64,000 nt of DNA, from positions 47,877 to 111,876 of the forward strand of contig JARGOC010000013.1 of assembly GCA_029212365.1 (NCBI GenBank), written 5' to 3'. Positions within the stretch are counted from its first letter, which is position 1. Each line of letters starts with the position of its first letter. The notes beneath the pieces were generated by a model that saw only the letters and a list, made by a program, of their open reading frames with translations, made no database searches and was not told the origin of the DNA. Both the position numbers and the translations under genes were made by a program. The stretch comes from Roseovarius sp. (lineage in GTDB: Bacteria > Pseudomonadota > Alphaproteobacteria > Rhodobacterales > Rhodobacteraceae). Shown here piece by piece: positions 34,029 to 43,385 of the stretch.

Positions 34029-35711
34029 ATGCGCTTTGAATTCAACAGGCTTAATTTGGCCAGACGATACCTGTGGGGTGCACTCGTTGCCGCACTAATT
34101 CCGCTCGTCATAATGGCAGCCCTATACGATCGCTACAGTGCAAACCTTCTCGACAATCTCATCACCAATCGCGTCAACAGCAATCTTGAAGCTGTTGCCG
34201 CTAAGATGAGCAACTTCATGGCGGTGCAAGTCAATCGCCTTGAAAACATCGTTGATCTCCCTGCCACCACAGATTTTTTCAACAAGGGGCCAGAGCACGG
34301 GATGTCGGACCTCTTGTCGGACTTTCTACTGTTGGAAACCGAAAGTCCCGACATCTATGCGATCGAACTTGCCAATGTGAATGGTGAAGTACTCAAAACC
34401 ATACCCGCCACGCGAACACGATCAAAACCGGCCAACTACAATACGCTTCCGCAGGTTCAACATGAGCGTGTTGAAGTATTGGGACCGGTACTCCCAACAC
34501 ATGGCCGACCTGGATGGTTTCTGGTGCGCATGCCGGTCTATCTCAAGCAAGAGAAGATTGGTGTCGTATCACTACGGATGCGTCTTTCCTCACTCACCGA
34601 AAAGGCAGCATCTCTAATAGAGCCGGATGTATATGAGCCGCAGATTGTCGTATTTGACCGCGTTCATCTGTCAGTCGTCGGAACGGACGTGAAAGAAGGT
34701 TCGGTTCTAGCGCAATCGCGGCAGTTTTTCCCCGGTTGGCGTATTCATCTTGTAGAGGGGAAAGGCAATCTACAGGAACCGCGCGTTCGGATACGATACA
34801 TCCTGATGGTGGTTGCTGCGCTTTCGGCCTTCGGTCTGGTTTTTCTGTTTTTTAAAATGTCGGAACGCCTCTCGCGATATCTTGTTCCACTGAACGAGGG
34901 AGCCAAGGCCATCGCAAATGGCAATTTCGCGGTTCCAGTGTCCGAAGACGGACCCGGCGAACTTGGCATGTTGGCGCGATCGTATAATCGAATGCGCGAA
35001 CAGCTCGAAAGCCTCATCAGATCCAGAGTTGAAGTTGAGCGCCGCGCTGCCCTTGGCAATATGGCCGCCGGCATCGCGCACGAAATCCGCAATCCACTCG
35101 CAACGGTCTCAACGACCATCCATGGTCTACATCGTGGAGAAACAGATCCCGAGCGGCATGAAATGTATGAAGTGATCTCTTCTGAAATCACCCGGGTCGA
35201 TAAGACAATTGGTGAGTTCCTTAAATACGCCAAACCGAGCGCGCCGGTAAAGGAGATGGTCCTGATCCGAGATGTCTTCCGGACGATCAGAACTCTAACT
35301 GCAACAGCTGCGCATGAAAAAGGGATCATCATCAATCTTTCTGGTGACTCGAGTCTTGAGATCGAAATAGACCAGACCCACTTGCGCCAAATCTTGCTCA
35401 ATCTTGCGCTGAATGCGATCGAAGCCATGCCAGATGGAGGTCATCTCACGCTGCAGGCATTTCGCGATAATGGAGACGCCCAGATCATCGTTTCAGACGA
35501 TGGCATTGGACTCGACGAAGATACAAAATCAAAAATTCTCAGACCATTTTATACGACCCGGACGGATGGATCCGGCCTCGGGCTGTCTGTGACCAATCAA
35601 CTCGTCGAAGCCAATGGTGGCTCAATGATTATTGAAAGTGAGCTTGGTCAGGGCACGACCGTCTCAATGCGCTTTCCGGTCTTTGGTCCGACATCGGAAC
35701 AGCCATCATGA
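34029..35711 (+). CDS. Membrane sensor histidine kinase (NtrB/DctB-like)
   Basis: 560 residues. Membrane segment about 14-32, a periplasmic sensor (about 35-255), second membrane segment about 258-277, HAMP (about 280-330), then the kinase core: H-box GIAHEIRNPLATV (about 348-360), N-box LNLALNAIEAMPDGG, G1 DDGIGLDED, G2 TDGSGLGLSVTNQLVEANGG. It is first in a unit with a response regulator (4-nt overlap) and a periplasmic binding protein. GGAGG precedes the ATG. Its ligand is probably the compound handled by the downstream transport/catabolic genes. Confidence 0.9.
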   Translation: MRFEFNRLNLARRYLWGALVAALIPLVIMAALYDRYSANLLDNLITNRVNSNLEAVAAKMSNFMAVQVNRLENIVDLPATTDFFNKGPEHGMSDLLSDFLLLETESPDIYAIELANVNGEVLKTIPATRTRSKPANYNTLPQVQHERVEVLGPVLPTHGRPGWFLVRMPVYLKQEKIGVVSLRMRLSSLTEKAASLIEPDVYEPQIVVFDRVHLSVVGTDVKEGSVLAQSRQFFPGWRIHLVEGKGNLQEPRVRIRYILMVVAALSAFGLVFLFFKMSERLSRYLVPLNEGAKAIANGNFAVPVSEDGPGELGMLARSYNRMREQLESLIRSRVEVERRAALGNMAAGIAHEIRNPLATVSTTIHGLHRGETDPERHEMYEVISSEITRVDKTIGEFLKYAKPSAPVKEMVLIRDVFRTIRTLTATAAHEKGIIINLSGDSSLEIEIDQTHLRQILLNLALNAIEAMPDGGHLTLQAFRDNGDAQIIVSDDGIGLDEDTKSKILRPFYTTRTDGSGLGLSVTNQLVEANGGSMIIESELGQGTTVSMRFPVFGPTSEQPS

Positions 35712-37045
35712 AAACAGCAACGATTTTGATCATCGATGACGAAATGAACCTGACCCGGTCTCTGGCTTTTACCCTCCGTCAGGCTGGTATGGACTGTTTG
35801 GAAGCCCATAACGGTCATACCGGTTGCAAGATCGCCGAACGAGAGAGCCCCGACATTGTACTCCTGGACGTACGCATGCCCGGGATGACGGGCTTGGATG
35901 TTCTGGAATGGTTCAATACCGAGATGCCGGACATCCCGGTGATTATGATGTCGGCCTTTGACGATACCCATGATGCCGTCACCGCCATGAAAATGGGCGC
36001 TGTGGACTACCTGTCCAAGCCATTCGATGTGGATGAGCTGATCTTGTTGATCAAGCAGACCGACAGTCAACGCAGGTTGCAGTCAGAAGTTCAGTACCTG
36101 CGCGAACGTTCTGCCCATGACGCGACGTTCATCGGTACAAGTGGACCGATCCTGGCTTTGAAAGAAAAAATGGACCGTGTCGCCAACAGCAATGTGAGGA
36201 CACTCTTGCTTTGTGGTGAAACTGGTGCCGGCAAGGCAATCATTGCGCGCCAAATGCATGCGCGATGCAGCGGCAAAGACTGTCCATTCGTGGAAATCAA
36301 TTGTGCGACATTGCCCGAAAGACAGATTGAAGCGGAACTCTTTGGTGCGGAACGGGGGGCACTGCCTGGGCTTGTCACCAAGCGCAGGGGACTTGTTGAA
36401 ATTGCCAATGGCGGAACCTTGTTCCTGGATGAGATCGGAGAGATGCCACTCCCGGTTCAGGCCAAGCTTTTGACCTTTTTGGAAACCCGGGCCTATCGTC
36501 CTCTCGGCATAACACGAGAATTCAATGCCGACGTCCGCGTCATTGCGGCCACTAACAAGAATCTGGAAGGGGCCGTCCAGGAAGGAAGCTTCCGACAGGA
36601 TCTCTTCTTCCGATTGAACATCATGCCGATCGAAATTGCCCCTTTGCGAGAACGCGAGAAAGACATCGATCTGCTGGCGCATCATTTTGCAAAACGCTTT
36701 GGGGACGAAGCTGGTGTGCTGCCAATAGGCTTCACCAAATCAACCCGGGAGTTCTTCCGCTCCTATGATTGGCCCGGCAATGTTCGAGAACTGAAGAATC
36801 TGGTCGAACGTTTGACGATCCTCTACCCTACGCAATCGATTTCGGTCGATCTCCTCCCAGCTGAAATCAGAAGTGTTGAACCCAAGGAACCTATCTCAAT
36901 TGAGGAGTCCATTGAGGGTGTCGAGCGCAATCTTGTCCAGGACGCGCTGATAAAATCGCGTGGCAAGAAGGGACTTGCAGCGGACCGCCTCGGTATTTCC
37001 CGCCATGCCCTGAAACGCAAAATGCAAAGGCTTGGCTTGTCATGA
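35708..37045 (+). CDS. NtrC-family response regulator with degenerate GAFTGA loop
   Basis: 445 residues. Receiver (about 1-120) with IIDDE, LLDVRMPGMTG (phospho-Asp) and LSKPFD; AAA+ domain with Walker A LLCGETGAGKAI (about 160-172) and Walker B GGTLFLDEIGEMPLPVQAKL; Fis-type HTH at the C-terminus (LAADRLGISRHALKRKMQRL). The sigma-54-contacting GAFTGA loop reads GALPGL within LFGAERGALPGLVTKRRG, and the Walker A has A in place of the usual T before GK. It may therefore not activate sigma-54 promoters in the standard way. Overlaps the kinase gene and the next gene by 4 nt each. Confidence 0.9.
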   Translation: MKTATILIIDDEMNLTRSLAFTLRQAGMDCLEAHNGHTGCKIAERESPDIVLLDVRMPGMTGLDVLEWFNTEMPDIPVIMMSAFDDTHDAVTAMKMGAVDYLSKPFDVDELILLIKQTDSQRRLQSEVQYLRERSAHDATFIGTSGPILALKEKMDRVANSNVRTLLLCGETGAGKAIIARQMHARCSGKDCPFVEINCATLPERQIEAELFGAERGALPGLVTKRRGLVEIANGGTLFLDEIGEMPLPVQAKLLTFLETRAYRPLGITREFNADVRVIAATNKNLEGAVQEGSFRQDLFFRLNIMPIEIAPLREREKDIDLLAHHFAKRFGDEAGVLPIGFTKSTREFFRSYDWPGNVRELKNLVERLTILYPTQSISVDLLPAEIRSVEPKEPISIEESIEGVERNLVQDALIKSRGKKGLAADRLGISRHALKRKMQRLGLS

Positions 37046-38283
37046 TTACTATTGGACGTTTTTTCGGTTTTGGTCTTTTCGCATTAGCACTCTTTCCAAG
37101 TACCCCTCTTTATGCCCAGGAACGACCCGTGAAGGTTGGTTGTCTATACCCCTTGACGGGCCCCGGTGGGCTATATGGGCGTGACAGTTCTGTCGCGATT
37201 AAAATGGCCCTCGATCACATCAGTTCTCTTCAACCGGCGGACTACCCTCACATAGAGGTACTGATCGAGGATACGCGTTCCAAAGCCCTAAGATCTCAAC
37301 AGATCGCACGAAAATTCATTGAAGAAGACAATGTCGATTTCCTTTGTGGGGTGGTCAGTTCGAATATCGCCCGCACCGTATCCGATACAGCCGCCAACCA
37401 TGAAGTGTTCTTTATAGGGACAGATCATGCCTCCCCTAGCCTGATCGCAGAAGCATGGCATCCGCACTATTTCAGGGTTAGCAACGGTACACGGTTATCG
37501 ATGTTGGCCGGCGCCAAATATATTCAAGAAAATTATTCAGTTAAGGACAAACCCTTGAAGGTCGCCTTCATTGGTCCGGACTATGAATATGGTTATCAGG
37601 CGTGGGACGATCTGAGAGCTTTTCTGGATGAGCAGGGTACGAGCTACACGATTGTCGGGGAGTATTGGCCGCGTCTCTTTGAAACCGACTACACTTCCTA
37701 TGTCCGCGAACTGGTCAAAAGCGATGCCGACATCATCATCAACGGCCATTGGGGTCTCGATCTTGTGACCTTCGTAAAACAAGCCAAACAAGTTGGCTTA
37801 TTTGAGAACTCCCAATTCATGAACTTCGACGCTGGTGGCAACTACGAGATCCTTGCCGAACTCGGAAATGATATGCCCCTTGGACTGGTTTTATCAGCCC
37901 GTCATCATGTGAATTGGCCCCCAACTGAAAAGAACAAAACCTTCGTTGAACGATTCCATGAAGAGGCCGGCCGCTATCCAAGCTACGCGGCACAAGGTGC
38001 CTATTCAGGCATACTTGCCATTGCCGAAGCAGTAAAAGGTGCTGGTGGTATCGATGACAAAGAAGCCATCAGAAGATCGCTGGAGACCCTCATCATCAAA
38101 CTGCCCGAAGACCCTGAAGGCTTTCGGTCGCATATGGATGCGTCCAGCCACCAAATGCTGCAGGTGCAAGCGATAGGAAAAACCGTGTTCGATAACAGCT
38201 TTCCACCGGCGACCGTTCAACTTGGCGAATGGTCAATTTACCAACCGCCAGCGAACTGGCCAAAGCTTGAGATTCAGAAATAG
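37042..38283 (+). CDS. Periplasmic binding protein (urea/amide/branched-chain type I), sensor partner
   Basis: 413 residues with signal peptide (FGLFALALFPSTPLYA, cleavage near residue 25). Mature protein follows the type I PBP fold: KVGCLYPLTGPGGLYGRDSS, LIEDTRSKALRSQQIARKFI, VAFIGPDYEYGYQAWDDLRA, FMNFDAGGNYEILAEL. It resembles FmdD/UrtA/AmiC-like receptors. It is the third gene of a tightly overlapping kinase-regulator-PBP unit and is followed by a strong terminator, so it may feed the sensor kinase and not the transporter (inference). Confidence 0.82.
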   Translation: MITIGRFFGFGLFALALFPSTPLYAQERPVKVGCLYPLTGPGGLYGRDSSVAIKMALDHISSLQPADYPHIEVLIEDTRSKALRSQQIARKFIEEDNVDFLCGVVSSNIARTVSDTAANHEVFFIGTDHASPSLIAEAWHPHYFRVSNGTRLSMLAGAKYIQENYSVKDKPLKVAFIGPDYEYGYQAWDDLRAFLDEQGTSYTIVGEYWPRLFETDYTSYVRELVKSDADIIINGHWGLDLVTFVKQAKQVGLFENSQFMNFDAGGNYEILAELGNDMPLGLVLSARHHVNWPPTEKNKTFVERFHEEAGRYPSYAAQGAYSGILAIAEAVKGAGGIDDKEAIRRSLETLIIKLPEDPEGFRSHMDASSHQMLQVQAIGKTVFDNSFPPATVQLGEWSIYQPPANWPKLEIQK

Positions 38284-38394
38284 AGCAAAAATATGGCCTA
38301 TGAGCGCTAGGCGCTCGCCAAAGAGCCTGGATGAGCGATAACCGCTCAAAAATCATGGCAGCCCAAATTGTAGGCAATTGCCTGTTTTTCTACG

Positions 38395-38430
38395 GTCCTC
38401 CCACGTGTCTCACAAGGCGCGTGGGAGGAC
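38395..38430 (+). terminator. Rho-independent terminator after the kinase-regulator-PBP unit
   Basis: GTCCTCCCACG (38395-38405) and CGTGGGAGGAC (38420-38430) form an 11-bp perfect stem, followed by TTCGTTTCGTTT. It separates the regulatory unit from the transporter operon. Confidence 0.75.
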
Positions 38431-38525
38431 TTCGTTTCGTTTGACGCAAAAGAACCCTGGGAGAACTAAGGGTGCGCGAACCTGCGGACTTCTATCCCGA
38501 TTTGGATAGAACTTGGAGGAATATC

Positions 38526-39854
38526 ATGAGGAAATCACCTCGCACCGGCGCTAAAATGGACGCCATTTTCAAAAACACGACTTCGCTATTCGCGGCGGCT
38601 GCTATCGGCATTATGGGCACATTGGCCCTTCCTACTGACGCGAACGCTGAAGACAAAAAGGTTAAAGTTGGCTTCGTTACCTTTCTTTCCGGAGGCGCAG
38701 CTGGCCCATTTGGGGTTCCTGCACGCAATGCCGCAGAACTGATGATCCAATCGATCAATGCTGGCTCCATTCCTGCTCCGTACAACACAGCAGGCGTCGG
38801 TGGAGCGATGATCGATCCGATTTTCGTTGACGAAAACTCAAAACAGAAAAATGCCGACTATCTCAAGCTCGTTGAAAAAGACGGCGTCGACATGGTTGTT
38901 GGCTATATCTCTTCTGGCAGCTGTAAGGCAATCGCACCAGAAGCTGAAAAAGCCCAAAAACTGACAATTCTGTTCGATTGCGGCACACCGCAAATCTTTG
39001 AGGAAATCGTTACGGATCCAAAATACACTTTCCGTACAGGCGGCCACGCCACGATGGACAATGTCGCTGCTGCCCGCTATCTCGCCCAGACCGGAGCATC
39101 AGCTCAAAATGTAGCCGGTATCAACCAGAATTATGCATGGGGTCAGGACTCCTGGCGCGACTTTTCCGCTTCAATCGCACAAATCAACAAAGGCTCTGCC
39201 GTTGCGACTGAACAGTTCCCGAAAATCTATGCAGGTCAGTACGGCGCAGAAATTTCTGCATTGTTGACCTCAAAACCTGATGTGGTTCATTCCAGCTTCT
39301 GGGGTGGCGACATGGAAGCCTTTATCATTCAGGGCTCCGCTCGCGGCGTATTCGAACGCTCCAAAGTTGTTCTAACCACGGGTGAAACAGCAATGCACCG
39401 TCTTGGCGCTCAGATGCCGGATGGCACTATTCTTGGTGCTCGCGGACCACACGGTGATCTTGCTCCAGAATCTGCACTGAACACATGGTTCCGTAAGGCA
39501 TATTTTGACCGCTTCGGAACCTTGCCAACCTATCCGTCTTACAAGATGGCTCAGGCTCTTCTGGGTGTGAAAACTGCGGCGGACAAAGCCGGTAGCACCG
39601 ATCAGGATGCCGTCATCGGCGCCTTGAAAGGTCTTGAGTGGGAAGGTCCAAGTGGCAAAGTCTCCATGGCACTTGCCAATGGTCACCAGGCTATTCAGGA
39701 CACGGCATACGGAACCTACAAATATGACAAAGACGCTGGCAAAGCGACCCTTGTCGATGTTGTTCGCTTTAAGGCCGAATGCGTCAACCCACCTGCAGGC
39801 GTCAACTCCATTGATTGGATCAATGGTGGCTTCCAGGGAGCCAGTTGCGAGTAG
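38526..39854 (+). CDS. LIV-type ABC transporter substrate-binding protein
   Basis: 442 residues. ATG 38526 has GGAGG 7 nt upstream; the frame opens earlier without a ribosome site. Signal peptide about residues 10-38 (FAAAAIGIMGTLALPTDANA). Mature type I PBP: KVGFVTFLSGGAAGPFGVPA, VDMVVGYISSGSCKAIAP, INQNYAWGQDSWRDFSASIA, FWGGDMEAFIIQGSARGVFE. It supplies the LivHMGF transporter directly downstream. The C-terminal CVNPPAGVNSIDWI and another Cys suggest a disulfide. Confidence 0.85.
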   Translation: MRKSPRTGAKMDAIFKNTTSLFAAAAIGIMGTLALPTDANAEDKKVKVGFVTFLSGGAAGPFGVPARNAAELMIQSINAGSIPAPYNTAGVGGAMIDPIFVDENSKQKNADYLKLVEKDGVDMVVGYISSGSCKAIAPEAEKAQKLTILFDCGTPQIFEEIVTDPKYTFRTGGHATMDNVAAARYLAQTGASAQNVAGINQNYAWGQDSWRDFSASIAQINKGSAVATEQFPKIYAGQYGAEISALLTSKPDVVHSSFWGGDMEAFIIQGSARGVFERSKVVLTTGETAMHRLGAQMPDGTILGARGPHGDLAPESALNTWFRKAYFDRFGTLPTYPSYKMAQALLGVKTAADKAGSTDQDAVIGALKGLEWEGPSGKVSMALANGHQAIQDTAYGTYKYDKDAGKATLVDVVRFKAECVNPPAGVNSIDWINGGFQGASCE

Positions 39855-39874
39855 ATTTAAACTCTCCCAAGTGC

Positions 39875-39959
39875 GGACGGTGTGATTGGGAATCCAATTA
39901 TCACCGTCCCCATAAACTTGCCGGACTCCAGATGCGCAATTTCTGAATCTGAGGTCCGG
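39875..39959 (+). repeat. Two hairpins in the binding-protein/permease gap
   Basis: GGACGGTG (39875-39882) pairs with CACCGTCC (39902-39909), with an inner ATTGG/CCAAT stem; CCGGACTCCAGAT (39921-39933) pairs with ATCTGAGGTCCGG (39947-39959), two mismatches. No U-tract follows. Such structures usually protect the abundant binding-protein mRNA and reduce read-through to permease genes. Confidence 0.6.
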
Positions 39960-40021
39960 TCTTTCTCCCCCTGCTCACATGCAAGCGAAGGAGAACCTAA
40001 CCGAACTAAGATTTGGAGTGA

Positions 40022-40921
40022 ATGATGCTGACCGCAATTGCGATAGCAGTAGATGGCCTTGGCTTTGCCGCATGGTTGTTTCTATCATCAGTGGGGCTCA
40101 CGTTGATCTACGGCGTGATGCGGATCCTCAACATCGCCCATGGCGGCTTTTATGCACTGGGTGCCTATTCGTCGGCCTGGGCCATTGGTCTCTATACCGC
40201 CACCGGTAGCACAACCGCCCTCACCTTTCTGATCATCCCGTTAGCGGCACTGGCAGCCGGTGTTGTCTCGGGACTCATCGTCGAACGCGGCATTCTGAAA
40301 TTCATGTACGGCCGGGACGAGGTTCTAATGGTCCTCGTCACCTATGCCATCTTCCTCATTCTTGAAGACGTCACGAAGCTCATTTGGGGAACAGAATCCT
40401 ACGTCGCCTGGCAACCGGCATTTTATTTTGGCACCATCGATGTCTTCGGTATCCCCTATACCGTTTACAAATTCCTGATCATTGCCGTAGCGCTGATTGT
40501 GGGTCTGGTGCTCTTCCTGGGTCTCAATCGCACACGGGTTGGCAAACTCCTTCTCGTGGTCATTGAAGACCGCGAAATTAGCGGTGCTCTGGGTATCAAT
40601 GTTACACGTTTCTTTACCATTACCTTTGTGATTGGTGCGACGCTCGGAGCACTTGGAGGCGCAATTACTGCGCCGGAAATCTCTGTGTCCCCCGGAATAG
40701 GGGCGGAGATCATTGTTCTCTCTTTTGCGGTGATTGTTATTGGCGGCATGGGTTCCATCGGCGGAGCCATGCTGGGCGCCATTATCGTGGGATTTGCACG
40801 CGCAGCATCTGTGCATCTCTATCCACCCGCTGAGCTCTTCTCAATTTATCTCGTCATGGCGGCCGTACTCGCGGTGAAGCCCTATGGCCTCTTTGCTTTG
40901 GCAGAAAGCAGGAAAATATGA
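40022..40921 (+). CDS. livH: Branched-chain amino-acid-type ABC permease LivH
   Basis: 299 residues, about eight membrane segments. Family block GLTLIYGVMRILNIAHGGFY near residues 28-47 and GALGGAITAPEISVSPGIGA, IGGMGSIGGAMLGAIIVGFA near 215-260 identify LivH. It overlaps livM by 4 nt. Confidence 0.88.
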   Translation: MMLTAIAIAVDGLGFAAWLFLSSVGLTLIYGVMRILNIAHGGFYALGAYSSAWAIGLYTATGSTTALTFLIIPLAALAAGVVSGLIVERGILKFMYGRDEVLMVLVTYAIFLILEDVTKLIWGTESYVAWQPAFYFGTIDVFGIPYTVYKFLIIAVALIVGLVLFLGLNRTRVGKLLLVVIEDREISGALGINVTRFFTITFVIGATLGALGGAITAPEISVSPGIGAEIIVLSFAVIVIGGMGSIGGAMLGAIIVGFARAASVHLYPPAELFSIYLVMAAVLAVKPYGLFALAESRKI

Positions 40922-41901
40922 CCAAGTCACTCGACCGTACCGAACTAGGGCTAATCATTGCCCTTCCCATCCTGATCTGCATCGCATTCGTACTGCCAAA
41001 GTGGATTGTCAACTATGTTCAAGTGTCCATGGGTACCGGCCTCGTCGCCCTTGGCGTCATGATCCAGATGCGAGCTGGCCTCGTTTCCTTTGGACAGGGA
41101 CTATACTTCTGCGTTGGTGGCTATGCCGCGGGGATGATGGCCAAATTCCTGGGTGTTTCAGATCTGTTTGTCCTCCTGGCAATCGGAATTCTGGCCGCTT
41201 TTGTTCTCTCAACGATACTTGGATTTCTTCTACGCCGATATCGGGAAATCTTCTATGCAATGCTGAGCCTTGCGGTTTCGATGATCCTGTTCGGTCTGCT
41301 TTCCAGCACCGAGGAACTCGGCAGCACTGACGGTTTTAACTTACCGACTGCTACCTATTTGGGCTGGGCTCCTGAAGGCGAAACCGCACGGCTGACACTT
41401 TATACAATCACCTGCATCGTCGTCATCGGCTGCGCAATCGCCCTAAACCGATTCCTGAAAGGCCCAATCGGTTATATTAATGAGGCGATCCGTGAGAATG
41501 AATTGCGGGTCGAGTATCTAGGCACGTCTGCGCACAAGGCAGTCCACATTACCTACATTCTGGCGGCAGTTGTTTCTGCCATTGGCGGCGTGTTGTGGGC
41601 ACTTGCTCTTGGTCACGTCGATCCGGAAATGACCAACTGGACGACTTCTGGTCAGTTTGTTTTTGTCTCAATCCTCTCCGGCATTGGCAATATCGCCGCA
41701 CCGTTGCTCGGCACATTCATACTGGAAATCGTTCGAGTTTACGCGGTGGAGTTCTCACCCAACACTTGGCAGATGATTTTGGGAACAGTGATGCTGTTGA
41801 TCATCATCTTCCTGCCGAAAGGCCTTTGGTCCCTCCTCACCCGGAAAAAGAAAACCAAACAAGAAAAGCTGGCTGCATCTGCTCCGGCAGCAGGTGAATG
41901 A
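40918..41901 (+). CDS. livM: Branched-chain amino-acid-type ABC permease LivM
   Basis: 327 residues with about eight to nine membrane segments; RAGLVSFGQGLYFCVGGYAA (the conserved 'GxxSLGQxxFxxxGAY'-like block) near 50-70, RENELRVEYLGTSAHKAVHI near 198-217, and the LivM end block ILSGIGNIAAPLLGTFILEI. A basic cytoplasmic tail (TRKKKTKQEK) ends the protein. Confidence 0.88.
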   Translation: MTKSLDRTELGLIIALPILICIAFVLPKWIVNYVQVSMGTGLVALGVMIQMRAGLVSFGQGLYFCVGGYAAGMMAKFLGVSDLFVLLAIGILAAFVLSTILGFLLRRYREIFYAMLSLAVSMILFGLLSSTEELGSTDGFNLPTATYLGWAPEGETARLTLYTITCIVVIGCAIALNRFLKGPIGYINEAIRENELRVEYLGTSAHKAVHITYILAAVVSAIGGVLWALALGHVDPEMTNWTTSGQFVFVSILSGIGNIAAPLLGTFILEIVRVYAVEFSPNTWQMILGTVMLLIIIFLPKGLWSLLTRKKKTKQEKLAASAPAAGE

Positions 41902-41902
41902 C

Positions 41903-42724
41903 ATGACAACAATTCTGGAAACACGAAAACTGGAAAAGGCCTTTGGCGCCGTTTATGCCGCCAAAGATGTCAACATCTCCATCGACGCGGGAGAAGTGCT
42001 TGGTGTAATCGGCTCCAACGGGGCCGGTAAGACAACCTTCGTCAATATGGTGACGGGTTATCTAACGCCAAGCGCAGGTGAAATCCTGTATCGCGGCAAG
42101 AGCATAACAGGACTGCCAACCCGCGACATTACGAAGCTTGGTATCTGCCGATCATTCCAAATTCCGCAGCTCTTTCTCGAGCTGCCGGTGATCGAAAACA
42201 TGCTGATTGCTCTGACGATTGCTAAGCAGACCACTCCTGTTCTTTTTAAACCGGCAATCAACCCTGCCCTAGAGGCCGAAGCACTTGCGTTGCTGGCAAG
42301 GTTTAAGATCGACCAGTATGCGGATCAGGAAATCACCACCCTGCCCCAGGGTGTTCGCAAACTTGTCGACATCGCCATGGCGACAGTCGCTGAGCCCGAT
42401 CTTCTTTTTCTGGATGAACCCACCAGTGGTGTGAGTGCCGATGAGAAAATGGATTTCATGCGTGTCCTGATTGACGCATTGAAATCTACGCAGACGGCAG
42501 TTCTGTTCATCGAACACGACATGGAAATCGTTGAGGCATTCTCACCACGCTGTGTGGCCTTCTACGAGGGGACCATCCTTGCCGACGGGCCAACAGCCGA
42601 AGTGCTTGAAGATCCAAAGGTACGCGAGTTTGTCATCGGTAGTGAATTCCACAGGAGCGCGGCCGAACCCAAGAAAACCAAAAAAACTGCGACCGCAAAG
42701 CAACCTAATAAGGGAGCCAAGTAA
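41903..42724 (+). CDS. livG: ABC transporter ATP-binding protein LivG
   Basis: 273 residues: Walker A VIGSNGAGKTTFVN (about 37-50), signature TLPQGVRKLVDIA replacing the LSYGxQR consensus, Walker B PDLLFLDEPTSGV, H-loop FIEHDME. ATG 41903 preferred over an overlapping GTG at 41894; an AGGTG lies upstream. The extended lysine-rich C-terminus (EPKKTKKTATAKQ) is unusual. TAATG overlap with livF. Confidence 0.88.
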   Translation: MTTILETRKLEKAFGAVYAAKDVNISIDAGEVLGVIGSNGAGKTTFVNMVTGYLTPSAGEILYRGKSITGLPTRDITKLGICRSFQIPQLFLELPVIENMLIALTIAKQTTPVLFKPAINPALEAEALALLARFKIDQYADQEITTLPQGVRKLVDIAMATVAEPDLLFLDEPTSGVSADEKMDFMRVLIDALKSTQTAVLFIEHDMEIVEAFSPRCVAFYEGTILADGPTAEVLEDPKVREFVIGSEFHRSAAEPKKTKKTATAKQPNKGAK

Positions 42725-43383
42725 TGCTGACGATTGATAATATCAGCCTGTCCATCCAGCGGGTCCCCATCCTACGCAATGTGAGCCTGGAAATCGAAAC
42801 CGGCACAACCTGTGGTCTGATCGGTCGTAACGGCGCAGGTAAGACCACTTTGATGCGATCTATCATGGGTGCTGCACCGATTGAGCAAGGTAGTATCCGG
42901 TTCGACCATGTGGATTTGCATTCTGCCAAAGCTCATGAACGCGCGGCACGCGGCATCGGATATTTGCCTGAAGATCGACGACTGGTGCCGCACTTCACGG
43001 TTGAAGAGAACATCATGGTTTCTCTCTGGGCGACCAAAAACCCGGACCGGTCGCGACTGAAATGGGTCTATGAACTCATGCCAGAGATTGGGCGATTTTC
43101 AGACCGCAAGGCTCTGACATTGAGTGGCGGGCAACAGAAACTTGTTGCCTTGGCCCGCGCCCTCGTTGCTGGCTCAAACCTCCTCCTTTTGGACGAACCC
43201 TTCGAGGGCGTAGCACCTGCTTTGGCATCGCGTCTGATGGAAGTTATCGGCAATTTGAAGTCCGAGAAACTCACTGTGCTGATTTCTGAATCCGACTACA
43301 CCCATTCAGAGAAGGTCGTCGACAAAGTTTATTCAATTGAACGTGGCCAAATCAGCCTCATGAACAACGTGGAGGCTGCATAG
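42724..43383 (+). CDS. livF: ABC transporter ATP-binding protein LivF
   Basis: 219 residues: Walker A LIGRNGAGKTTLMRS (about 36-50), Q-loop region GYLPEDRRLVPHFTVEENI, signature LSGGQQKLVALARAL, Walker B NLLLLDEPFEGVAP. Completes the LIV-type transporter. AAGGGAG lies before its ATG. Confidence 0.88.
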   Translation: MLTIDNISLSIQRVPILRNVSLEIETGTTCGLIGRNGAGKTTLMRSIMGAAPIEQGSIRFDHVDLHSAKAHERAARGIGYLPEDRRLVPHFTVEENIMVSLWATKNPDRSRLKWVYELMPEIGRFSDRKALTLSGGQQKLVALARALVAGSNLLLLDEPFEGVAPALASRLMEVIGNLKSEKLTVLISESDYTHSEKVVDKVYSIERGQISLMNNVEAA

Positions 43384-43385
43384 TC

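Noticed and set aside
38350..38380. TGGCAG-like sequence considered as a sigma-54 (-24/-12) promoter for the LIV operon
   Set aside because: Spacing to the TTG element is off by one and the -12 GC is missing.
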